Source: Hyperoodon ampullatus (taxonomy: Eukaryota > Chordata > Mammalia > Artiodactyla > Ziphiidae). From it: a stretch of 64,000 nt of DNA. Positions 24,738 through 36,700 of the stretch are shown piece by piece. The notes under the pieces are model-generated. The model searched no databases and had not been told where the DNA came from. It saw only the letters and a list, made by a program, of their open reading frames with translations. The position numbers and the translations under genes are program-made. How positions within the stretch are numbered: the stretch's first letter is position 1; each line of letters begins with the position of its first letter. The stretch covers positions 30,799,088 through 30,863,087 of the forward strand of contig OX457070.1 of the NCBI GenBank assembly GCA_949752795.1, given 5' to 3'.

Positions 24738-27700
24738 GTATTCTGTACAAATGTAGCCAACCAGGGAGCCAACATAACAGGTCCCAGGTCATCAAAGCAA
24801 GAGCAGTAGGGTATGCCATCCTTGAAACAAGAGTGAAAGCAGTTGATTAGTGTACCTTCCATGAATTTCATATACAAAATGCTTTGCCCACTTTTCTTTC
24901 TCTAGAAGGATAAACTAATTAATACTGCATTTCTGACTTTAATCCTTGTAGTGACCCTGTAAAAGAGGTAGGGCGGTAGTTACAGACCTCTTTTAAGAAT
25001 GAGAAAATTAAGACTGAGAGGGTTTAAGTGACCTTAGGCCTGAGTTACACCTGCAATGGGCCTTCGCTTAAGTGTTCTAATCCTAGATTCCATATGTGTT
25101 CAGCTAGGCATGCTGAAGCTCGAAACACAATTTCAGTCTAGTCTCCCCATCACCTGATATTCAAGGTCCTCCATCACATGTCATCAGTGCCTGAGTCCCA
25201 GTCTCTGCCACAGACTTGTCTCTCTGCTGAGACCACCCAAGTCCCACATGAAGGCTCAAGCCACCTGAATTTCTAGAACCCGGTCTGACCTTCAATGGAG
25301 AGAGCTTAAGTAGTTCAAGCCCAGTACTCTGGGACTCTGTAAGACATTTCACAGGAAGTAAGTCTAACCTGGACCTTGTGCCCAGATCTATGTCAGAACC
25401 TCCCCTTGGTTTCTTTTTCCAGAGGCTTTGTCTTAGTGACCTCAGTCCTACTTGAGTTAGGGTCCTGCCTTATTTTTGGTATCTTGACTCCAAATCTCAA
25501 CGCTGGCTTTTCTGATGCTAATGGACTACTGCCTTGATTCTCTGAGGCTGAATTCTCCTGGGATACTACCCACCCCCTCCCCAATTCCCCAGCTCACACC
25601 CTTTATCCTCCACCTTCCTAACCTTGACCTCTACCATTTTTGTGAATTATCTATTGATTGGACGGCCCTTCAGATTCCATCTGTTGTATCTTCTCAGTGT
25701 TTTCCTCTCTTGACCTCTATTGTCACCATAAGTCAGCCATGTCTGACATCTGACAACCTAGTCCCAAACTGTACTTCTCATTTTTTTTCCCTAAGGAAAC
25801 ATCAGTCCTACCAGGCTGGTCATTTTCTTTCCCTGATGAATATTCTGGAAATCTCAGCCCCATAACTTTGTCCTCACCATCTGCTCAGCCTAACTATCCT
25901 CATCAGAATTCCTTCCCACAAATACTTAAAGAAATTCTACCCATCTTTCAGAGTAGAATTTAGGCACCACCTTCTATTCATCCCAACTACCCCTGAGTTC
26001 TTTCTCTTTTCTGAACACAAGAATTGATTGTGCAGACATGTGACTTCTTAATCATAATAACTGCATTGAGAGCTTGCACCATATAGTACTTAGTGTGTGT
26101 TCTAAACACATTATAGTTACATCAAGCCTTAATGTAGGTGCACTACGATTATCCCTATTTGATAGACAAGGAAAGTGAAGCACAGAGAGGCTAAATTGTT
26201 GGCCTAAGGTTTTACAGCTAGTACATTGAAGAGCTAGAATTTGAACTAAGGAAGTCGGGCTCCAAAGAACATGTTTTAAACCACTACACCACCTCCCTAA
26301 ATCCATAATACATAATGCCTCACCCTGTGCAGCCTCAGACATCCCGAATATTGCCACCTAGACCTTACATTGGGTATCTTGATTCCTGTTTATCACCTTA
26401 TTCAACTCTGTGTCTATTTCAACATCCTGCCATTTATTGGAAAACAAAATATGACCCTTTGATTGATATAGCTGGAACTTCTGAGATTTTTATCTTGAAT
26501 GACAAAATTTTGTTTCACCCTTCTTTCTCCTTCCACGCTGGGGAAGTTCAATGATCACATCCACCAGCCTGCATTCCATGACCCCACTCCCCGCCCCCAT
26601 GCTCTACATCCATCACCCACATGTGAGGCTGAGCGAGGCCTCCATACTGCCTGCCCCGGAAGCCCTACTTCAGACTCACAAGGCCTTTTACCTGTGAAGC
26701 AGTGATTGAAAATCTTCTTGTCCTTCTCTATGTTCAGTTCTTTTACTCCTTTTTCAGTGTCTTTCATGGACAAATACAAGGCACTGCACGGAAGAAAACA
26801 CATGGATGAGCAAGAGCATTTCAGAATGGCCAAGTCCTCTCTGGGATTTGCCGCCTCGAAGGGGCTGCTCCTGAGTACAAGCTTCCCCCTCCCCAGATGA
26901 GCCCTGAGCCTAATCTCTCCAGTAGATCATAAGTAGATCATTAGAGGGCAGAGTTCATAATTGCATAACTTTGTGGCCTGAGCAACATTCAGCAAAATGT
27001 ACTGGGAAGGTACTTAATGTCTCTTAAATTCACTAAACTCTCCTGGTTTAATTTTTAGTGTCTGAGATGGAGAGTTGCCCCCAGTTAGGTGCCAAAGATT
27101 AAAGGTTCTTGGGGCTCAATCCTCATGTCCCATTTCTTTGTGTCCTTCAAGAGACCATCTGGTATAGACATTTGCCTCCCAGAAAGTGACTGTCTTGACT
27201 AAGCTTATCCCTTTATCCTAAAAATTAGGAGATAAAGCAAAACAGTGAGACATTCTCATTTTTGTCTTTGAAGTAATAAACTAAAGATAGCCTTATCAGA
27301 GAAATTGCAAGCAACGCACTTAGCTCTGACAGCTGTGGCTAGAAATGTGGTCACTTGACCACCCCACCCAGCAGCTACAGCTAGACTAGGCAACTCCTCT
27401 TGGGTCTTTACCAAAAAGCTTTCTTGGTGAGAGAAACTGCTCATTCTCTCTAAGCTCAATGCACAAATATCATCAGACTCCTGTGACCTGCCACGTCCTG
27501 CATGAAGCATGCAGAGGGCTTTTTTCAGTCCCCTCCTAAGGACACCCCCCACCCATTTTGTAAACAGAATCCTGGTTGGATGCTTTAAGTAGCCAATATG
27601 GAATTCTTCCTGGCAGGGCTCCTGTTACAGGATACGTTCCACATAAAAGCAAAAACCAGCAAAAAGTAAAGAGACTCCTAGAGGAAGGGGCTCATGTGAT

Positions 27701-30700
27701 ATCAACTTTTAGGCAACAACCATCACCTGCAATTCCAGGCCAGTCTACATCAGAGGTCATTAAACTAGGCCAAGGCACAAATGGCTTCCTTCTAGGAGAG
27801 GTGTTCACCCTTGCTGAATGTGTGAACTTGAACTTGAAACCTTACCTACTAGGACGCACAGCCTGTGCCTTTTCCTGCCTACCTATAGATCCTGAAGCTT
27901 TCTTTTAAGAGTAACTTATTATAGCTACTTCATAAATACAATGATGCATCTCTCTCTCTCTCTCTATCTCTCTCTCTTTCTCTCTCTCTCCATCCCCTGT
28001 CTCTCTCTCTCTGCCAAGATTACCTAAAATGAGGGAATTTAAATTCCACGGCCTCCTCTCCTCAGCTGCTAGACCTTAGAGAAGCCACAATCACTCCTTC
28101 AGACCCAGGTAAATATCTTAGTACACCAAGTGCCAGTACTAAGGACCTGGAATGGTGGATACAGCCTTCAGAGGTGACCAAAGCAGGCCTTGGAGCAGAA
28201 TTTGTTGTGAGATTTCCTCAAGAAGCAGGGCGGGAAGAGGGAAGAGTGAAGGGAAGGAAACATAGAAAATCACCCTATGGAACAAAGTGAGAGAGTGGCA
28301 TGGACATATACACACTACCAAATGTAAAATAGATAGCTAGTGGGAAGCAGCTGCATAGCACAGGGAGATCACCTCGGTGCTTTGTGACCACCTAGAGGGG
28401 TGGGATAGGGAGGGTGGGAGAGAGATACAAGTAGGCTGGGATATGGGGATATATGTATATGTATAACTGATTCACTTTGTTATACAGCAGAAATTAACAC
28501 ACCATTGTAAAGCAATTATACTCCAGTAAAGATGTTTTAAAAACTTAAAAATAAAAGAAAATCACCCTAAGTCAATGGTTTCTGGCAGTCGGATGGACCT
28601 CCTGGTAGATTTCCTGGCAAACTTCTGCCCTCTTTCAATGCATTTAATGGCCTTATTGATGTCCCGAACCCAGGCATCTCTCTCCTCCAGGAAGGCTGCC
28701 TGGAAGAAGTGGTCCTGCTGTTTGGTCGTAGTGATCTTAAACACAAACTGAAATCAAAACACATCCCATTAGGAATGACTCCTTTCAAGGGGCTGAGGTC
28801 TCTTATGAAGCACAGCAGTTGAGCCAACCCTGTTCTGGAAGTGCTTGGCCAAGAGAGGTCCAAATGCCCAGGGTAGAGGGTGGGTGGTGGGGAGAGGGAC
28901 TGGCCCAGGAAGCTCCATTCACATTGCAGGCTATGCATGGGCTCAAAGGTCAGCGCCTGACAAGGTATTCATTGTGGTTAACGACATCAACTCACCATCC
29001 TTTTGCCAAAGTCCTGGCAAGGGCTAGTCAGAGTGCTTCCTTTCAGGGGAATCATTCCTTTGGGGCTGTTATCACTTTTCTTCTTATAGAATTCAATTCC
29101 ATCTTCTAACAATACAACCCACATGGGTTTCCAGGTGTTGAACATGCTCCCCTGTAATGACAGCAGAAAGAGCTGGGTAATGATGTTTTCTAAAACTCTT
29201 CTATAGGTGGCAAAGGGCTTGATAAATATCCTAGCTTTGGCCAGTGTGGACACAGGCGACCCACATTTGTGTGACCAGGCTGCTAGGAAAGCAGCCTTCA
29301 GGGGAGAAGGGGAATACCATTCTGCTGGAACATTTTTTAAAAGTTTTAAGATAAGATATATACACATCTAGAATTAGACCATAAGCCTCTCCTGGGCCAT
29401 TACCAAGGGAATAGGGTGTGAATCTCAACTCTCCTTTTTGTACGTTTCAGGTTGACTATCTGTGGCTTATTTTCTCCCAACCTTGCCCATTGTGTTCCAT
29501 TCAACTTAGGGATGGCAAATAGATTCTACCTCAAGTGCCAATTCAGACTGAAGAGTAGAGGATGCCTGAAGCTGGACTCACTGGAAAAGTGCCACCATCA
29601 ACAGCATGTGCCATAAATGGTGGCATGCTAGCTGCAGTTACTTCCATCCTTTGGTCTAATCAGATTTTATCTGGATGTGAACATCAAGAAGAAACTCAGA
29701 GCACAGCCTTGTGTACAGGCATGGCTAAGAGGTATGAAAATCACCTGCAGAACCATCTCTAATGCCAGCATGATGCTGTCATGTCAGTGTGGCCTTTAGG
29801 AATATCCTTACTTAAAAAGTTTTCAGTTTGGTTTAATGCCAACTGCCCCTTTATCAACAGATAACCATTCTGACTACATCAAGGAAGTCTCTCTTTTTTA
29901 TCTATATTTTGGGAGGGTTTTGGAAAAGGAAGAGAACAGGGTTCTATGCCTCTTATCTTTGAACCCACGATGTCACCCTGTCATGACTACCACAAAATGG
30001 GATTATCATCCAGTTCCCAGAAGATCCTGCTGCTTATCTTAAAACACCAAGAGCCTCTATATAAAGGTCCAGTTTCCCAAAAGGAAGACTATTTATGCAA
30101 AGAAGATAAATACTTGTGGGACTATTATTTTGCTTGTCCAAGTGTTTCCTTTGTTTTAGTTACTGAAAAAAAAGTTTTAAATTAATACAAACTATCTCTT
30201 TTCTGAACATGCAGAATAATTATTCATGCTAACACTGAATTATTTCCCTTTTTGAAAAAATGGGCAAGGTCAGACACTATGCCAACTCATGAAATAATTT
30301 CAATCAAATGTCCTTCTGTTTTACATCTATCAGAGAGAAACTCAGAATATAAAGAGTTCCTGCAAATCAATAAGAAAAAATACAAATAATCTATTTTTTT
30401 AATGGGCAAAAGACTGGAAGAGGCATTACATTAAAAAAAAACCTCTAAAAAAGTGTTTAACATCATTATCCATCAGGGAAATGCAGATTAAAACCACAAT
30501 GAAATACCTCTGCACACCCACTAGAGCATCTAAAATTTTGAAAGCTTGAGAAGAGCAAGACTTGGCAAGGACAGTAACTGGAACTCCCATACATGGCTGG
30601 CAGGAGTGCAAAATGGTACATCAAATTTGGAAAACTGTGGAGAACGTTCTAATTCTTAGAAGATATATTTTGACATATTTAGGCATGAGGGAGCATGATA

Positions 30701-33700
30701 AGCTGACTTATTCTCAAATATCTCAGCATAAAAATATGTGTGTATATTTCTATAGAAATACAGAGATAAGACAAATGTAGCCATGTGTTAACAATTCATA
30801 AATCTAGGGAAAGAGTATATAGGTAGTCATATTATTTTCTCCACTTCTCTGTGGGTTTGAAAATGTTCAAAATAATTGGGAAAAATTAATAAATAAATGA
30901 ACAACACATGATACTACTACATACTAAAATTTGGGATGTGCTTTTAGGGAAATGTATAGACAAGTCTAAAAAATTTTAATGAAATTAATAAAAGATCTAT
31001 TCACAGAGCTAGGAGTAAGAAGTTGGACTAGATGACTGCTGAAATGCCTTTCAAGTCTCCAATTTTATATTCCACTTCAGACCTATCAAAGATTTATAAC
31101 TGCCAGAGTCACTCAGGGCTTTTGACCTTGGAACCGGGATAAAATTAGGAGACGTCAGCCAGCACTACATTCCTTCCGTAGACCATTAAAATAAAACTAC
31201 TCCGGGGCCAACTATTCAAAATGAGTTTGTGCTTTACTAATTCAAATGTAGCCTCAGGGTCTGACAGCTCACTGGGTGGAGGATGTGTCATTTCGGATTC
31301 AGGGGCAGTACGCCCATTGAGGAGGCTGATACTTGGTAAAACAAGGGAAATCGGACAGCTTATAAAGTGGGACTTTCTTCCAGGCTTGGTAGTGGTTCAT
31401 TAGGTTAGGATGATGGAATTCTGGGTCATCTCTCTCCTCTGGCTTCTCCCTGGATAACCTGACAGCACCTCCTCTCCATGACCGCTATATTTACCCTTCT
31501 CTGTCCTTAACCTTCTTCGTGCCCACCCAAGAGCAAACCGAGAAGTGTGATCATGGACTGCCCATGCTAGAAAGGCATTTAGGATCATCTACCAACACCC
31601 TCATCATACACGTAAGAAAGCTGAGGCCACTTTAAAGGACTGGGCCTAGTACACCTGACCAGTTAATGTGGGACTGAGATTAGAACCCAGGTCTCCTGAT
31701 GCCTAATTTTATGTTCTTTCCACTTCCCCTTAGATGCCATCTTCATTTTGGTTCTCACTGAGTCATTCTGGAATCTAAATCTAGCCAGCTATATATATAT
31801 AAAACCTCATATATGTGTGTATGTGTGTACATAAAATCATAAAACATATCTAAATTGTAAATCACATCATAATATGATCCTATATAATAATATGTTTTAT
31901 GATACTATAAATATATAAGGTTTATATATGTAAGTAAATATACATGTGGCATATGCCTGTTTTCTCCCATTATAGACCAAAACCTATACAATTACATGTC
32001 AGAATGGGCAGGTTTTAAATGTTGAGTCAAATTTAAAGTTTCCAAGTGAGTCACTATACATCATCATGGAAGTGGTTAGTTTAGTGTGTAAGAGTCTGAC
32101 ATTGCACGATACCAAAAGAAGAAATCTTAAAGCTCAAGATATCTGACCACTTAAAAAAATTGAATTTCCGTACAGTAAAAAAACAAATGAACAAACAACA
32201 ACAAAAAAAAAGCCCTGAACAACTGAAAAGCAAATTAAAAGGTATGAATATTTATAATATAGTATCATATAATTTTTTTTAATGGACAAACAATAGAAAC
32301 AGCCAATTCCCAAAAGAAGAAATGCTTGGGTCTAATAAACATAAAAATGTACTGCTTCAACAGCAATTAAACAAATGCAAATTAAACAAAATATAAACTT
32401 ATTCTTCAATACTTTTTTTTAAAGATTTATAAAATGTATTGGTGAAGATTTGGGAAAATGGGCGCGTGGGGAAAAAAAATGGAGCTCTATTGGTCAGCAG
32501 TTTGATGTGGGCTATCAAGAAAACTAAAGTGATTTGTAGGCTATATAAATAGAAGCATAGGAAAGTAATGTTCTAACTTTAAATGGAGCGTCACCAGTAG
32601 GTGACCATGGAGCTGGGTGGCCCAGGCTCAAATCCCAGCTCTGCCCCATTCTAGCAATGTGACCTTAAGGAAGTTTTTAAACCTCATTTTCTACATCTGG
32701 CAAATGAGGATAATGCTACCACCTACTTCTTAGGATGATTGAGAGATTAAATAAAATAATCCACGTAAATTGCTTAGGGCAATATCCAGAACAAAGGGAG
32801 CACCCAGTAAATACTATCTAGTCCCTGTAATTCTATACTTATGGTTGCACATGGAGAATGAACTTGAGCTCAGGAAACCTCAAAGCTACAGATAAAATGA
32901 AGCCTGTTCAAAAGGGAGTGACAGGATGGCATCTCTCTTGGGGAAATTGTTGGAACTGGTAGGTTTTAGCCCAAAAAGGGACAGGCAGAGTGGATAAGGA
33001 CTGTCTTCAAGGGTGTGAAACATTTCAATTGTTTTGAAGTCTCAGTAGGTGAAAGTTTCAGAAAAAAACAGTTTGCTGCATAACTTAAGGGAGAAAGCTA
33101 AATTAGTGAGTTCCCTGGCACAAGAGGTCTTCTAGCACGCTTGTGAATAGAGTAGTAAAAGAAATTCAGGCCACAGATGAGAAGTTCAATTAAAGGCTTA
33201 TCAAAATATGTTACATTCCTTTCAATCCTTAGATTCTACACATCTGTTCTAAACACGTGTTATTACTATTATGCCTTTAGTCTTCTAATTCCAGATGGCC
33301 TTGCCTTCATCTGAACACTTGGGCTTCATCTGCAAGCAAAAACAAAACAAAACTGAAAAAAAAAAAAACCCTCAAAAACATATTTAACATGAATATCTAA
33401 AAATGACCCCATTAGAAATTTTTTTTAAGTTACTATAATTTGAACCCCCGAGATATTTTTGGTTTCTCTACAAATAATGATAGATAAAGCAGCTCCCACG
33501 CTTCAGACACTGGCCTGGGTGTTAGGGTATAAACATGAACAAGACGCCATCTTTGCTCTCAAGATGTTCACAATCTAACAGGGGAGAGAGTGACCTTGAC
33601 CTGCAACTTCAGGTCGGTGTGATGAATGCACAAACTGAGACAGGCCTTCCTGCGCATGTGTGCCTTCACAGAAAGAAGCCATGACTCATCGCCGAGGGAG

Positions 33701-36700
33701 GGGACAGCTTGCCTGTGGTGCCGAGCCCCTCCCAGACATCTCCCACCAAGTGAAGACACCTCCTTTCACTTCTCCTTTTCTTCAAACTTCTCTTTTCCTA
33801 TGTTGACATACAGCTAGAATTTAAAGGAAAACTATATGATGGTCAAAACAACATATTGAACTAAAGCAGAACTGTGAGGTAGTATCATCTGTTCTCCCAC
33901 ACTCATGGGACATGTTATTTTAAGTTGGTGCTGCTTCTGTGAAGTCCTTATTTCTGCTACATCATAAATTGCTTCATCTAGTTGTCCAGCCTGATCTATG
34001 ACATCACTTGTATAACATCCCAGATCAATGGTCATTTTGTGCCAGTTTAAATACTTTGAAGGCAAGGAAACGAATCTGTTCAGTAGAATATTTTTTACAT
34101 AAAAAAACTCTTCCAGGTTGGACAATTTCTCAATAAAAACATATTAGGTTAGCAATAGAAAAATGACACAAAGTGTCTGGAGTCTTAGGGATTTCGGTTC
34201 AAATTTCAACTTTGCCTCTTCTAAGCTGTGTGACCTTAGGCAAGTTACTTCATTTTTCCAAAACCTAGTCTCCTCACTTATAAAATGAAAATAATAATAC
34301 TACCAATTTCCCATTGTTATAAAGATTAAATAAGATAATACACTCAAAGAGCTGATCACTATGCCTAGCTTGTAGTAGGTGCTCAAAAAATGGTAACCAT
34401 ATAGGCAGATAAGATGACACAGTTTTGTAGGCAAAACTATGAAGTCATTCTGGCCTAAGGTTCTCCTGGGCACCACGCATCACAACAGTGCTTTGGAAAA
34501 GAAAATCACTGCAATCTGAGCCCATGAGGGCCACGTATAACACGGTTAGGCACAGCTCTCTGTGACACTGGGACCACACTGCTGGGTTCCAGTCAATCTC
34601 GGCCACTTAATAGCTGTGTGACCTTAGGCAAGGCCCTTTGTCTCTCTGTACCATACTTTCCTCCTCTGTAAAGTAAGGGTAATAGTTGTACCCACTATAT
34701 ATATATTGCATTAATGCATTAAATGCTTAGATCTGTCCCTGCTGCAGGGTAAGCTCTACGTATGTTGGTTACTCTGATGACAATGAATCAATGTGTGCAA
34801 ATCAAGAGGGATTATTTCATGGTGTCTGGAAGACAAGGTAGCCGTTCGAAAGACTTGCTGGGCAAAGACCTCTGAGTCCTGCTCTCTGTTTTGCCCCAGG
34901 CTTTCCTCCTTCTATCAGTACATCAGCTTTTTTTGCAGCCCTTTTCTCTCCTGACCAAGCCTCTTGTCCTTCTCTTTCTCACCACCCCGATTCCTGTACT
35001 TTCCCCCAGGCTCACAGGCCACCTAAATTCCTAATACACTCCTTGGATCAGTCCTGCCACTCACCATGCTGGCTGTTGTCATAGAAACAACAGTTAACTG
35101 CATAAACCTCTAGGAATGAGGCTGGTTGGTGACGTGACTTGGTGGAGTCTAGGTTATTGGTTGCATGTAACCTGCTCGTCTCTCTTTTTTTAAGCTATGA
35201 TTATAAACATACCCAAATCAGTAGTATATTTTCAAGGACCTCCACAATATGTTTATTAGCTGGAAGTAACCCCCTAATCAGAGGAAAAGGGAGGTTGAGG
35301 TCACTACACACACACTTGCCCACAGTACCGTTTGTCCAGGCCCCACTCTGGCTCTGCAAAGTTCATCTCACCTCCCTTTTGCTGGCTTGGGAAGCCTGCT
35401 TTTCAGAAGGCTGCCTGGGATCAACGAGATGGTGGGCTTTGTGGTTGGACAAGCCTGGGTTTGAAACCCAGGTTGTCCTCTTACCGGCAAGCCACTTATT
35501 CTCTCTGAGCCTCAGTTTCTCATCTGTAAGATGGGGATAAGGGTACTGTTACATAGGGTGGATAGGATTGAATGAGATGGAGTTCGTACAGTGGCTAGCT
35601 GCTACATGGCAGGCTCTAAGTGCTCCTTTTTTTTTTGAAGTCAAAGTGGTAAGACTTTGAGGCAAGAAATTCTGGGTCTGCTTTAGAATGAAAAAGCTGC
35701 AAAATGACAGAATCATGTATTTTCCCTCCGCTCTTAACCATCAACTCTATTTAAAGATCTCAGGAGGGAGGCAAAGGAGGAAACCTGAACTGTGAAATGT
35801 GGACAGTTATCTTGCACAGAAGAAAAGCAGAAACATTATATAGTCGGTGCCATTGACTACCGACCCCAGGATTACTGACTTGACAAAATCCTTGTACTAG
35901 CATATTCTAATGTTATATTTTTTCCACCCAAAACATCTTCATATCCGATAAAATTATTTCATAAAACAAGAATAAGGAGAAATATATTCTCTATTACCAC
36001 CCAGATATCTTAAACCACGTAAGAAAAAAAGGTGAACCGAGGGAGACATATATTATCACCTGTCGTGATTTAACATCAATGACTATAGCCAAGGCATCTC
36101 CCAGCCTTGTCAGAGAAAGATCTTCATGCTTCTTTCTTCACTATTAACTTGGCAACCAATCCAGGAAGCAGGGCATATGACCAATAGCATCTAGGAGAGG
36201 ACTGCCTATCTACTGAAGTATATAGCAATACTGATATTAATAATCATTGTGACTTAGGTACCATCTACTGTGTGCTAGGTTCCTGACATATACTTTTTCA
36301 CCCATGTATATGAAGTATCTGGAAGAAAAAAAAAATGACGTCTAAAGAAGTTAAGAAGTTTAACACCTTACTGGGAAATTCTGACTTCAGTTCTGCAGCT
36401 GACAAAGGGAATCTCTGAACCAAGCATTTCTTTAAAATAACAAATTAGAGAATCCTAACACATTATAACAGAGAGTGTTCAAAAGGCCCCAGAGAAAAAT
36501 GCAAAAATTATGAAGATGTAAATTGTAGACATGAAAACTATGGGAGATACAAATTGGAAAAATCAATATGAAATTTCACCATGTTTTTTTCTAGGTACTT
36601 TTTCTAGACTGACTTTTACAGGCCATGATCTGAGAGAATTACTCTCACTGATTTAAAAATTTATTAATTTAAGTCAACCCTAACTTGACAACCCTAACTC

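Larger units (their letters stand above)
23549..26691 (-). other. PLEK: PLEK intron 4
   Basis: Donor GTAAAA, acceptor atccag. Contains an L1 tail (24490-24690), a CA microsatellite, reverse MIRs near 24950-25100 and 26090-26297, and an L2-like piece at 25900-26040. No CHR SINE. Confidence 0.9.
26784..28565 (-). other. PLEK: PLEK intron 3
   Basis: Donor GTGATT, acceptor cgtgcag. Holds an antisense L1 tail next to the donor (28278-28555) and a (CT)n tract (27950-28012). A plus-strand 110-codon ORF at 27576-27908 has no recognisable motif. Confidence 0.9.

Noticed and set aside
27576..27908. 110-codon ORF antisense to PLEK intron 3
   Set aside because: No recognisable motif, no splice or promoter context; random at this length in 64 kb.
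35139..35540. 133-codon ORF in intron 1
   Set aside because: Part is a MIR element; no family resemblance.
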